Shown here: positions 29,344 to 37,928 of the stretch, one piece after another | How the letters are laid out: each line of letters starts with the position of its first letter | Numbering within the stretch: position 1 is the first letter of the stretch | From: Enterococcus malodoratus ATCC 43197 | Lineage (GTDB): Bacteria; Bacillota; Bacilli; Lactobacillales; Enterococcaceae | Length of the DNA stretch: 64,000 bases | Assembly: GCF_000407185.1 (NCBI RefSeq) | Contig: NZ_KE136481.1 | Coordinates: forward strand, 389,136 to 453,135 | Reading direction: 5' to 3' | Position numbers and translations under genes: made by a program | Notes under the pieces: model-generated | What the model saw: only the letters and a program-made list of their open reading frames with translations | Told to the model about the DNA's origin: nothing | The model's database searches: none

Positions 29344-29575
29344 TCCTACAACTCCTTACTCCTGCTTAACGTAATTATTTTTTGAGAAAATAAATTTATT
29401 GTTCGTACTATATGCCATTTAACAAAGATAATGAAAATTCAATTTTTTCATTAATTGCATTCTCTATTGAATGCGCCCCTTTTTATTAGCTTGATGCAAC
29501 GAGGATCATAAGGGTAAAGTTAAACAAGCAACTTTATCAAAAGTACATCATTTGTATGATACGCTAAAAAAACTC

Positions 29576-29607
29576 AAAAAAAAAGCCTCTCCTGTTGCTG
29601 AAAAGGC
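29576..29607 (-). terminator. Rho-independent terminator
   Basis: Minus-strand stem GCCTTTTC / GGAGAGGC (two G-T pairs) with a seven-base loop and a run of nine T. It ends the transcript of the CoA-binding protein gene. Confidence 0.8.
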
Positions 29608-29637
29608 ATTTTAATCTTTTTTTTTAATAAAATCAAC

Positions 29638-30066
29638 TCAACGATTATGCTTTTTGTTCAATTCAATCTTCACGCAACGATCCATCACAATGTCGTTCCG
29701 TCCGTGATCTTGTAATATTTTGGCTGCTTTATCACTACTTAAACCGAGCTGTGCCCAAAAAACTTTAGCATCTGTTTTCAGAAATTCCTCTGCCACTGCT
29801 GGTAAAAATTCACTACGCCTAAAAATATCCACAATTTCAATCGTTTCTGGTACTAACGATAAATTTTCTACAACAGGAATCTCATTGATCGTTTGACCAG
29901 CCAATTTTGGATTTACACCATATAATTTATAGCCGTACGTTTTTAATAAGTCAGCTATTTGGTAACTAGTTTTTTCAGGATTATCACTTAGACCGACAAC
30001 CGCAATCACTTTTGCTTCATCTAAATATTGAAAAATTTTTTCTTGACTAGGATTTTGAAAACTCAT
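29638..30066 (-). CDS. CoA-binding domain protein (YccU/YneT-like)
   Basis: Small single-domain Rossmann protein of 142 residues in the CoA_binding_2 family, related to the N-terminal domain of succinyl-CoA synthetase alpha. Motifs: VIAVVGLSDNPEKTSYQIAD (nucleotide-binding loop), GYKLYGVNPKLAGQTINE, VDIFRRSEFLP and FWAQLGLSSDKAA, ending in a conserved MDRCVKIE. Its physiological role is not established. I chose ATG at 30066, with GCGAGGGCGAG upstream; a TTG at 30084 in the same frame is possible. It is monocistronic and divergent from plsY. Confidence 0.88.
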   Translation of the reverse strand: MSFQNPSQEKIFQYLDEAKVIAVVGLSDNPEKTSYQIADLLKTYGYKLYGVNPKLAGQTINEIPVVENLSLVPETIEIVDIFRRSEFLPAVAEEFLKTDAKVFWAQLGLSSDKAAKILQDHGRNDIVMDRCVKIELNKKHNR

Positions 30067-30130
30067 TTGCTCGCCCTCGCTCAATTCAAATTTTTTATTG
30101 ATAGCAATTAGTATATCACGAGATTAGAAT

Positions 30131-30159
30131 TTGTTCACTCTTTTGAAATCTGCTAAAAT
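30131..30159 (+). promoter_or_regulatory. plsY promoter
   Basis: TTGTTC (30131-30136), a 17-base spacer, then TAAAAT (30154-30159) with an extended TGC just before it. The plsY start lies about 30 bases downstream. Confidence 0.6.
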
Positions 30160-30189
30160 AGCCTTATTAATAGAGAAATGAGGATTCGT

Positions 30190-30819
30190 ATGAAAACCGC
30201 TATACTTTTAGTCCTAGCTTACCTTCTAGGCTCCATTCCTTCTGGAATTTGGATTGGGAAACTTTTTTTTAAGAAAGACATACGTGAGTTTGGTAGCGGC
30301 AATTCAGGGACTACTAATACCTTTCGCGTGTTAGGAAAAACAGCAGGTCTTGTTGTTTTCGCAATGGATTTATTGAAGGGTACTTTAGCAACTTGTCTGC
30401 CTCTTATTTTTCATTTAGATATTAATCCATTATGGTTTGGTCTGATTGCTGTCATCGGCCATACATTGCCGATTTTTGCCGGTTTTAAAGGGGGAAAAGC
30501 GGTAGCTACTAGTGCAGGGATGTTATTAGGCTTTGCTCCTTTGTTTTTTTTCTATTCACTGGCGTTTTTCCTGATCGTTCTTTATATAACTAGTATGGTT
30601 AGCGCAGCCAGCATCGCTTCTGCAATCTTTGTTACTTTATCATCAATTATATTGCCTTATATTTGGCCAACAATTTTGCCTACACAAAACTGGTTATTGA
30701 CAATCGTCTGTCTGGCCTTGACTTGTTATATCATTTATCGTCATAAGGAAAACATTCAACGAATCAAAGATGGAACGGAAAACCGCGTTTCTTTTGGGCT
30801 AAATAAAAAGGAGAAATAA
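30190..30819 (+). CDS. plsY: Glycerol-3-phosphate acyltransferase (acyl-phosphate-dependent)
   Basis: Integral membrane enzyme that moves an acyl chain from acyl-phosphate to glycerol-3-phosphate, the first step of phospholipid synthesis. It has about 209 residues, five or more hydrophobic segments and the three PlsY motifs: LGSIPSGIWIGKLFF, GSGNSGTTNTFRVLG and GHTLPIFAGFKGGKAVAT. I prefer ATG at 30190, with GAGGATTCGT before it, to ATG at 30178. The next gene begins right after its stop, so it is co-transcribed with the Nudix gene. Confidence 0.95.
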   Translation: MKTAILLVLAYLLGSIPSGIWIGKLFFKKDIREFGSGNSGTTNTFRVLGKTAGLVVFAMDLLKGTLATCLPLIFHLDINPLWFGLIAVIGHTLPIFAGFKGGKAVATSAGMLLGFAPLFFFYSLAFFLIVLYITSMVSAASIASAIFVTLSSIILPYIWPTILPTQNWLLTIVCLALTCYIIYRHKENIQRIKDGTENRVSFGLNKKEK

Positions 30820-31434
30820 ATGGATGATCAATTTCTAGATTGGGCAATCGAATTACAAGCATTAGCTCAAGCCGGTTTGGCTTACACAAAAGATCCTTTT
30901 GATCAAGAGCGCTTCGAACGTATCCGTACCATCGCTGTAGAAATGCTTGCGATCGAATCACCAATTCCGATACCAAAATTGCGTAATTTATTTGCTGAAG
31001 AAAGCGGCTATCCTACGCCTAAGTTGGATACACGAGCAGCTGTTTTTAAGAATAATAAAATTTTGTTAGTTCAAGAAAAAGATGGCCTTTGGTCTCTGCC
31101 TGGCGGGTGGGTCGATTTCGATCAATCAATCAAAGAAAATACAGTCAAAGAAACCTTAGAGGAAACTGGATTAAACGTTGAACCTGTGAAAGTTATTGCT
31201 ATTCAAGATCGAAATAAACATAATCTACCACGTTACGCTTATAGTGTCTGCAAAGTTTTTATCGAATGTCGTTTTCTTGATGGCGGATTTATAGAGAATA
31301 TTGAAACTCTTCAAATCGATTGGTTTGAACTAAGCGCATTACCGCTATTAGCTGAGGAGAAAAACACCGCAGAACAAATTGAACTATGTTTTGCTGCACA
31401 TGCCGATGGGAGTTGGCACGTACCATTTGACTAA
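30820..31434 (+). CDS. Nudix hydrolase with Nudix_N_2 N-terminal domain
   Basis: A 204-residue hydrolase of nucleoside-diphosphate-X compounds. Residues 1-60 match in style the helical Nudix_N_2 domain (hydrolase of X-linked nucleoside diphosphate, N-terminal). The Nudix box is GGWVDFDQSIKENTVKETLEETGL in two overlapping parts; the usual first Glu is Gln and the Arg of REUXEE is Lys, whereas the EE pair needed for metal binding is kept. ATG at 30820 follows AAAGGAGAAATAA. It is translated directly after plsY and ends in a terminator. Confidence 0.88.
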   Translation: MDDQFLDWAIELQALAQAGLAYTKDPFDQERFERIRTIAVEMLAIESPIPIPKLRNLFAEESGYPTPKLDTRAAVFKNNKILLVQEKDGLWSLPGGWVDFDQSIKENTVKETLEETGLNVEPVKVIAIQDRNKHNLPRYAYSVCKVFIECRFLDGGFIENIETLQIDWFELSALPLLAEEKNTAEQIELCFAAHADGSWHVPFD

Positions 31435-31469
31435 AAAATCTGTCACCTTAAAAAGTGACAGATTTTTTT
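31433..31469 (+). terminator. Rho-independent terminator after the Nudix gene
   Basis: Stem AAAAATCTGTCAC / GTGACAGATTTTT with an eight-base loop and a plus-strand T-run. It begins within the stop codon of the Nudix gene. Confidence 0.92.
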
Positions 31470-31601
31470 CTTATCAACACTTCTAAGAAATGAGTGACTC
31501 TTTTTTTGGTAAATAATTGCGTATATATATATCATTTCAGTTAATTAAGTCAGGATTGAAATAACTCTATTGTAGAATATTCGTATTTTACAAAACAAAA
31601 A

Positions 31602-31626
31602 AAGGCTGGGGCCGAGCCCCAACCTT
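31602..31626 (-). terminator. Rho-independent terminator after the epimerase gene
   Basis: G+C-rich stem AAGGcTGGGGC / GCCCCAaCCTT with a CGA loop and seven T on the minus strand. It ends the codY-downstream transcript. Confidence 0.92.
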
Positions 31627-31627
31627 T

Positions 31628-32497
31628 CTAACTAACTGTAATTGAAAATTCGGTTTTAAAATTTTCTTTTGCAGCCAAACGATTCATTCCTTCTTTATCC
31701 TCTAGACGTCCATTGCTATCCACAGTATCCGCGAATCCCCACCAAGGTTCAATACAAACAAACGGTGCCTCAACTGGATATGGCGACCACAGGCCTACGT
31801 ATGGGATATTGTTATAGGCTAATGTGACACTGTGAGAAGATTCCTCGCTACCTAAAGTATATGCGTTTAGTCCACGCGTTTCATAAATCAAGGCATCTTC
31901 TTTAAATAATTCATGGCTTAATTGAATATTTGTATTCGTTTGTCCAATTGTTTTTTGATCAAGATTGGCAAATGGACCTTCTAATGGAATCTTCACCCGT
32001 GATTTTTGTGGAGAAAAAGCGATGAAATAATCATCAAAAGACAAATCATCCGTCAATGGAATATTGAAAGCCGGATGCCCGCCTAATGCAAAAATCATTT
32101 CTTCATTTCCTGTATTCTCCACATTGAATCGAATGCGAACTCCTTCACCCCAAATTTCATAGCTGATTGTCAATATAAAATCAAACGGGTAAATACGTTT
32201 TGTTTCTTCATCGCTAGCAAGCAAAAAAGTTACTTTATCTTTCTTTTGTTCAACAACTGTAAATTCTTTATCGCGAGCAAAACCATGCTGACCCATTGAG
32301 TATACTTTATCTTTATACGTATATTGATTATCCTTTAATCGACCAACAAATGGAAATAGAAATGGTGCATGTCGCCCCCAGTACTTAGGATCTGCTTGCC
32401 AAATATATTCAATCTCATTAGCTCGTAAACTCGTAAGTTCTGCACCTTTCTCGTTAATTGTCGCTTGTAAGAAATCATTGCTGATTATCACTGACAT
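31628..32497 (-). CDS. Aldose 1-epimerase family protein (LacX-like)
   Basis: A 289-residue galactose-mutarotase-fold protein of the LacX/YphB branch. Conserved blocks: GAELTSLR, FLFPFVGRLKD (with the Arg that contacts the sugar), GQHGFARDKEF (His), GGHPAFNIPL (His) and CIEPWWGFAD (Glu). It probably interconverts anomers of a sugar or sugar phosphate; which one is unknown. ATG at 32497 follows GGGAGTGG. It lies 14 bases downstream of codY, so it is read from the hslUV-codY transcript or from a promoter within it. Confidence 0.88.
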   Translation of the reverse strand: MSVIISNDFLQATINEKGAELTSLRANEIEYIWQADPKYWGRHAPFLFPFVGRLKDNQYTYKDKVYSMGQHGFARDKEFTVVEQKKDKVTFLLASDEETKRIYPFDFILTISYEIWGEGVRIRFNVENTGNEEMIFALGGHPAFNIPLTDDLSFDDYFIAFSPQKSRVKIPLEGPFANLDQKTIGQTNTNIQLSHELFKEDALIYETRGLNAYTLGSEESSHSVTLAYNNIPYVGLWSPYPVEAPFVCIEPWWGFADTVDSNGRLEDKEGMNRLAAKENFKTEFSITVS

Positions 32498-32511
32498 AAG
32501 TAATCCACTCC

Positions 32512-33300
32512 CTATTTATGACGTACTAGTTCATCTTTAAACAACGGATTCAATACTTTCAAATAAGTCCCCTTCATACCAAGAGAACGGGATTCAATAA
32601 TCCCTGCCGATTCTAATTTTCGCAAAGCATTCACGATCACCGAGCGAGTGATACCGATCTTGTCTGCGATATTTGATGCTGTCAATCTACCTTCATCGCC
32701 TTCTAAAGCATCAAAAATTGCTTTGACTGCTTTTAATTCGCTGTATGAAAGTGTGCTGATCGCCATTTGAACAGCTGTCTGACTGCGAATCTTTTCCTCG
32801 ACATTTAAGAATTGCTGATATAAAACTTCCATTCCGATAACAGTTGCACCGTATTCAGCCAACACAAGATCATCATCATCAAACGCTCCTTCAGTTCGAG
32901 CTAGTACAATTGTACCTAGACGTTCTCCTGATCCAAAAATCGGAATAACCGTTGTTAATCCATTAGGATAAAGTTCAGCACGTTCGGTCGGAAATGCTGT
33001 CAAATCATTAGCCACAGGAATATTTGCCTTTGTTTTAAAGACTTCCTTCATTTCAGATACATAACTATCTGGAAACTGACGATCGACAAGAAAAGATCGG
33101 ACTCGATCAGTATTAATGTCAATTTTTTCATTTAGTCCCAACAATTCCCCTTCGGCTCCAATAATATAAGTCAACGAGCCTAAGATATCCCCTAATATTC
33201 GCGCCATATTATTATAAGGTAGCTCTGCAGCTGGTTCAAAGGCATTTTTTTGCTGCATTAACTTATTTATTTGACGAGTTTTTTCTAATAATGTTTCCAC
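32512..33300 (-). CDS. codY: Global transcriptional repressor CodY
   Basis: GTP- and branched-chain-amino-acid-sensing repressor of nutrient-limitation genes. The 262 residues comprise an N-terminal GAF domain (METLLEKTRQINKLMQQ onward, ligand-binding region ending near residue 155), a linker helix, and a C-terminal winged helix with the DNA-reading helix ASNIADKIGITRSVIVNALR. The start is GTG at 33300, with GGAGGGG at proper spacing. It is the last of the xerC-hslV-hslU-codY cluster, the same order as codVWXY of Bacillus. Confidence 0.97.
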   Translation of the reverse strand: METLLEKTRQINKLMQQKNAFEPAAELPYNNMARILGDILGSLTYIIGAEGELLGLNEKIDINTDRVRSFLVDRQFPDSYVSEMKEVFKTKANIPVANDLTAFPTERAELYPNGLTTVIPIFGSGERLGTIVLARTEGAFDDDDLVLAEYGATVIGMEVLYQQFLNVEEKIRSQTAVQMAISTLSYSELKAVKAIFDALEGDEGRLTASNIADKIGITRSVIVNALRKLESAGIIESRSLGMKGTYLKVLNPLFKDELVRHK

Positions 33301-33316
33301 TTTTTCCCCTCCATTT

Positions 33317-34708
33317 TTAAAGAATAAAACGACTTAAATCTTTATTTTGAGCAATCGATGCTAATTTTTCATCCACATACGCTTCTGTAATCTTAATCTC
33401 ACCCATTTGCATATCTGGTGCTTCAAATAAAAGATCCTCTAACAATTTTTCCAATATTGTGTGAAGACGACGAGCGCCAATATTGTCAGTCTCACGATTG
33501 ACATCAAAAGCGATTTGAGCAATTCGTGTGATTGCTTCTTGCGTAAAAACAATTTTGACATTCTCTGTACCAACTAAGGCAACATACTGCTTAATCAAGG
33601 CATTATTTGGTTCAGTCAAAATTTTAACAAAGTCTTCAGCTGAAAGATCACTTAACTCTACACGAATAGGAAAACGCCCTTGTAATTCTGGAATTAAATC
33701 ACTCGGTTTAGAGAAGCTAAATGCACCACTAGCTATAAATAGAATGTGATCTGTTTGAATCGCGCCATATTTAGTATTAACCTGCGAACCTTCAACGATA
33801 GGCAAGATATCTCTTTGAACTCCTTCACGAGAAACTTCCCCTGAATTTTGTTGTGACTTAGAGGCAATCTTATCGATCTCATCAATAAAAATAATACCTG
33901 AACTTTCGGCTAGTTTAATTGCGGCAGTATAAATATCGCCATCATTGACTAATTGTGCCTGTTCTTCTTTTACTAAGAGTTCTTGAGCTTCCTTAACGGT
34001 TACTGTACGATGAACTTTTTTATCCGGTGTCAGTGCACCTAACGTGTCAGTCAAATCAATTCCCATCTGTTCCAACCCGTTATTCATCGGCATAGCTTTT
34101 TTAGGTTCAGTTATTTCGATTGTTACTTCTCGTTGATCAAGCATTCCCTTTTCTAACTGATCAAGAACGGTTTGACGATTAACCTTAATATCCTCTGTGA
34201 CTTCTTCTTTTGGTTCAGTTTGTGCTTGGTTAAAGATGTTCATCATTTGTTCGTACGGGTTATTACTTTGTTTCTGTTCCTTTTTAATTCCTGGAACTAG
34301 AATTTTCACCAAGCGCTTATTGGCCCGTTTTAAAGCTTGTAAATAAACTTTTGAGTATTGCTCCTTCTCAACAATCGTAATTGCATTTTCAACTAAATCA
34401 CGAACCATTGATTCCACATCACGACCAACATAACCTACCTCTGTAAATTTCGTTGCCTCAACTTTGACAAAAGGTGCCTTGACGATTCTTGCCAAACGCC
34501 GAGCAATTTCAGTTTTACCTACACCTGTTGGTCCGATCATTAAAATATTCTTTGGGGTAACCTCTTGCTGCATCGACTCTTCTAACTGCATCCGTCTATA
34601 ACGATTCCGTAGAGCAATTGCTACAGAACGCTTTGCTTCATCTTGACCAATAATAAATTGATCCAATTCACTAACGATTTCTTTTGGTGTTTTATTAACT
34701 TCAGTCAT
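33317..34708 (-). CDS. hslU: ATP-dependent protease ATPase subunit HslU (ClpY)
   Basis: AAA+ unfoldase that feeds proteins into the HslV protease ring. The 463-residue protein has Walker [10 protein letters not shown], the intermediate I-domain (about residues 110-240, rich in Gln/Glu/Lys), Walker [13 protein letters not shown], the sensor region [12 protein letters not shown], and the C-terminal tail DLSRFIL, which docks between HslV subunits. ATG at 34708 follows AAGGAGAG. It lies 89 bases downstream of hslV. Confidence 0.97.
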   Translation of the reverse strand: MTEVNKTPKEIVSELDQFIIGQDEAKRSVAIALRNRYRRMQLEESMQQEVTPKNILMIGPTGVGKTEIARRLARIVKAPFVKVEATKFTEVGYVGRDVESMVRDLVENAITIVEKEQYSKVYLQALKRANKRLVKILVPGIKKEQKQSNNPYEQMMNIFNQAQTEPKEEVTEDIKVNRQTVLDQLEKGMLDQREVTIEITEPKKAMPMNNGLEQMGIDLTDTLGALTPDKKVHRTVTVKEAQELLVKEEQAQLVNDGDIYTAAIKLAESSGIIFIDEIDKIASKSQQNSGEVSREGVQRDILPIVEGSQVNTKYGAIQTDHILFIASGAFSFSKPSDLIPELQGRFPIRVELSDLSAEDFVKILTEPNNALIKQYVALVGTENVKIVFTQEAITRIAQIAFDVNRETDNIGARRLHTILEKLLEDLLFEAPDMQMGEIKITEAYVDEKLASIAQNKDLSRFIL

Positions 34709-34797
34709 CTTGACTCTCCTTACTCGTATTAATAGATTTCTTTCTTATGACATATATTAGGTCGACAAAAATTTGCTTTGATCTATACTTTTAAAAA

Positions 34798-35343
34798 CTA
34801 CATTTCTTCAACAATAATATTGTGGTTTGTAAAAACACAAATATCTGCAGCAATATTTAATGCACTTTCGGCTATTTCTTTTGCATCCATATCAGAATTA
34901 TACTTTTTCATTGCCCGTGCTGCGGCTAGGGCATAATTACCACCTGAACCAATGGCTAAGATACCGTCATCTGGTGCAATCACCTCGCCATTGCCAGAAA
35001 CCAGCAACATCTCTTCATCATTCATAACAATTAGCAGGGCCTCCAAATTTTTCATTGCTTGTTGAGTGCGCCATTCTTGCGCCAGCTCAACAGCCGCCCG
35101 TTGCAAATTGCCATTGTATTCATTCAATTTGCCTTCAAATTTTTCTTCTAAAGTAAACGCATCCGCAACACTCCCAGCAAATCCAACAACGACCTTGCCA
35201 TTATAAATTCGACGCACTTTTCGCGCAGTTCCTTTCATAATGACTTGTTCTCCCATTGTAACTTGACCATCACCAGCCATTGCTAACTTTCCATCTTTTT
35301 CAATTGCACAAATTGTAGTTGAGTGAAATTGTGATTCAGACAT
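34798..35343 (-). CDS. hslV: ATP-dependent protease subunit HslV (ClpQ/CodW)
   Basis: Proteolytic subunit of the HslUV complex, related to proteasome beta subunits. The 181 residues show [43 protein letters not shown] and [17 protein letters not shown]. The canonical catalytic Thr of TT(I) is at residue 9 rather than 2, because of a short N-terminal extension beginning Met-Ser, similar to Bacillus CodW, for which an N-terminal serine active site was reported. ATG at 35343 follows GAGGAGAG. Confidence 0.95.
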   Translation of the reverse strand: MSESQFHSTTICAIEKDGKLAMAGDGQVTMGEQVIMKGTARKVRRIYNGKVVVGFAGSVADAFTLEEKFEGKLNEYNGNLQRAAVELAQEWRTQQAMKNLEALLIVMNDEEMLLVSGNGEVIAPDDGILAIGSGGNYALAAARAMKKYNSDMDAKEIAESALNIAADICVFTNHNIIVEEM

Positions 35344-35508
35344 CTTACTCTCTCCTCATATATTAGTATTATTTTTATTTTACTTAGAAATTTTTATGAT
35401 AAAAATTATTTACACGCTTTGTTTATAACGATCATTTTTGAATCAAAGCAGTCAGATCCTTTTCATTTCTAAAGCTGAGAAAAATGGTAGGTTGTTATCC
35501 ATTTCAAT

Positions 35509-36420
35509 TTAAGCTCTTGGATGAAACGAACGATAACTCTTTTGGAGACTCTCCTTTGTAACATGGGTATAGATTTGCGTCGTCGATAAATTAGCGTGTC
35601 CCAACAATTCTTGAACTGTTCGTAAATCAGCACCGTTATTCAACAAATGTGTCGCAAACGTATGCCGTAGCATATGAGGATGAATATCACTAGTCAAACT
35701 GCTTTTCTTTATAATCTGATTGAGTACATATTCGATCCCGGTCGCTGTAATCTGTTCTCCACGATGATTAATAAAAAGATAATCATGATCTTTACCGAAA
35801 TGATCCATCAAACCTTTACGTCCATCACTGATAAACTCTTGAATTGCATCCGCTGCGTAAGAACCTAGCGGGACATAGCGATCCTTGTTTCCCTTCCCAT
35901 GAATCAGCATCACACTATTATCAAAATCAATGACTGATAATCTTAGATTGGCGCACTCGCTGACCCGTAATCCGGATCCGTAAAGAACTTCTAATAATGC
36001 GCGATTACGTTGATCCAGGGGTGTCGTGCCATCGACACTCGTAAAAAGAACTTCAATCTCTTTTTCATAAAAAAAACGCGGTAGTCGTGCTTGCTTTTTC
36101 TTGAGGTGAACATAAGAAAAAGGATTCTCTTTAATTTTTTCGTGTTTCAAGAAATAATGATAAAAAGATCGTAGGCTAGCGATTTTTCGACTAATCGTGT
36201 TACGACTATATTTTTTATCGTTTAGGTAAGCTAAATAGACCCGTACATCCAGATGATCAACAGTTAATAATGCTGCTTCACCTGAATCTTCTAAAAATTG
36301 GCAAAAGTCATTTAGGTCTCGCTGATAGGCTTCTTTTGTTTTTTCTGAGTAGCCGCGTTCAGTCATTAAATAACTCATAAACTCTTGCATTGCCAGTTCA
36401 TTTTCCAAACTTTTACTCAC
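35509..36420 (-). CDS. xerC: Tyrosine recombinase XerC (CodV)
   Basis: Resolves chromosome dimers at dif together with XerD or XerS-type partners. The 303-residue protein has an N-terminal SAM-like core-binding domain (FMSYLMTERGYSEKTKEAY) and a catalytic domain with Arg in GSGLRVSECANL, Lys in GKGNKDR, His-x-x-Arg in HPHMLRHTFATHLL, His in LLGHANLSTTQIY and the nucleophile Tyr in the same block. The frame starts with GTG at 36420; ATG at 36390 is an alternative with a weak site. It is the first gene of the codV-hslVU-codY cluster. Confidence 0.93.
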   Translation of the reverse strand: MSKSLENELAMQEFMSYLMTERGYSEKTKEAYQRDLNDFCQFLEDSGEAALLTVDHLDVRVYLAYLNDKKYSRNTISRKIASLRSFYHYFLKHEKIKENPFSYVHLKKKQARLPRFFYEKEIEVLFTSVDGTTPLDQRNRALLEVLYGSGLRVSECANLRLSVIDFDNSVMLIHGKGNKDRYVPLGSYAADAIQEFISDGRKGLMDHFGKDHDYLFINHRGEQITATGIEYVLNQIIKKSSLTSDIHPHMLRHTFATHLLNNGADLRTVQELLGHANLSTTQIYTHVTKESLQKSYRSFHPRA

Positions 36421-36580
36421 CTCACAAACATATCACAAATGTAGCATAAGCGCTTTTTAAATACAATTGAATTGTCAGAATTTATTGATTTTTCACGAAT
36501 ATACTAACAATTCTTTACAGATATTTCACAATTGCTGACAAAACGGACATGAATGCGGTTTATTTTGTCGAAAATAAAAA

Positions 36581-36605
36581 AATCCGTTGCCGAGGCAACA
36601 GAATT
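36581..36605 (-). terminator. Rho-independent terminator after trmFO
   Basis: Core stem CCGTTGC / GCAAC-GG type (GTTGCC and GGCAAC arms) extended by imperfect A-T pairs, followed on the minus strand by seven T. It lies a few bases beyond the trmFO stop. Confidence 0.85.
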
Positions 36606-36608
36606 CTT

Positions 36609-37907
36609 TTAAATATTCATTTCAGTTAGAGCATTCAAAGCACGATCAGCCAATGCCTCATAACGCATCTTTTTATCGCGAATCCGTTCTGGCAAACTAG
36701 GAAATAACCCGAAGTTCGCATTCATCGGTTGAAAATGCTTGCCTTCTGCATGTGTAATATAGTGAGACATCGATCCGATTGCCGTCTCACGCGGGAATAC
36801 TAATAACTCTTCATCCTTTGCAAGTCTAGCTGCATTCAAACCGGCAACCAATCCACTACCCGCACTTTCAACATAACCTTCAACACCCGTCATTTGACCA
36901 GCAAAGAATAGATCATCGCGCTTTTTACTTTGATAAGTAGGTCTTAAAAGTTCTGGCGAATTCATGAAACTATTTCGATGCATTACTCCATAACGTAAAA
37001 ATTCAGCATTCTCTAAGCCAGGGATCATTTGAAAGACACGCTTTTGTTCGCCCCATTTTAAATGTGTTTGAAAACCAACCATATTATACATCGAAGCCGC
37101 AGCATTATCTTGACGCAACTGAATCACTGCATACGGTCTTTTACCTGTCTTTGGATCTTCTAATCCGACCGGTTTCATTGGCCCAAACAGCATTGTTTTA
37201 ATGCCGCGTTTCGCCATGACTTCAATTGGCATACAACCTTCGAAAAATTTTTCCTTCTCAAAATCTTTTTGCGGCGCAACTTCTGCTTCAATCAACGCTT
37301 CATAGAAACGTATGAACTCCTCTTCGGTCATTGGACAATTCAAATAGGCGGCCTCACCTTTGTCATAACGAGATTTCAAATATACTTTTTCACGATCAAT
37401 AGTGGTACTATCGATGATTGGTGCTGCAGCGTCATAAAAGTAAAAACCGTGGGAACCATTGTAAGCAGAGATTTCTTCTGCTAAAGCTTCTGAAGTCAAA
37501 GGACCTGTACAAATAATTGTGATCCCTTTAGGAATTTTTGTCATTTCCTCAGAAATGACAGTTATCATCGGATGCTCCTTGACTCTTTTCGTAATCAGAG
37601 CCGAAAAATTATTACGATCCACCGCCAGAGCTCCTCCTGCTGGAACTGCTGTTTCATCTGCGGATGCTATTACAATTGAATTCAAACGACGCATTTCTTC
37701 TTTCAAAACACCAACTGCGTTGGTCAGACCATTGCCGCGTAACGAATTACTGCAGACAAGTTCTGCAAAATCTCCAGTATGGTGTGCCGGGGTAGTTTTT
37801 ACCGGTCGCATCTCGTATAAATTAACTGGAACACCTGCCTCTGCTAACTGCCACGCAGCTTCACTTCCGGCAAGGCCTGCCCCAACAACATTGACTGTTT
37901 TTACCAT
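36609..37907 (-). CDS. trmFO: Methylenetetrahydrofolate-tRNA-(uracil-5-)-methyltransferase
   Basis: Folate- and FAD-dependent enzyme that makes ribothymidine at position 54 of tRNA. The 432 residues start with the FAD-binding GxGxxG motif [18 protein letters not shown] and the family blocks [25 protein letters not shown] and [20 protein letters not shown] chose ATG at 37907, with GAGGGAATCA before it; the in-frame GTG at 37919 lacks a site. It lies 21 bases downstream of topA, the usual order in Gram-positives. Confidence 0.96.
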   Translation of the reverse strand: MVKTVNVVGAGLAGSEAAWQLAEAGVPVNLYEMRPVKTTPAHHTGDFAELVCSNSLRGNGLTNAVGVLKEEMRRLNSIVIASADETAVPAGGALAVDRNNFSALITKRVKEHPMITVISEEMTKIPKGITIICTGPLTSEALAEEISAYNGSHGFYFYDAAAPIIDSTTIDREKVYLKSRYDKGEAAYLNCPMTEEEFIRFYEALIEAEVAPQKDFEKEKFFEGCMPIEVMAKRGIKTMLFGPMKPVGLEDPKTGKRPYAVIQLRQDNAAASMYNMVGFQTHLKWGEQKRVFQMIPGLENAEFLRYGVMHRNSFMNSPELLRPTYQSKKRDDLFFAGQMTGVEGYVESAGSGLVAGLNAARLAKDEELLVFPRETAIGSMSHYITHAEGKHFQPMNANFGLFPSLPERIRDKKMRYEALADRALNALTEMNI

Positions 37908-37928
37908 TGATTCCCTCACTTATGGAAA

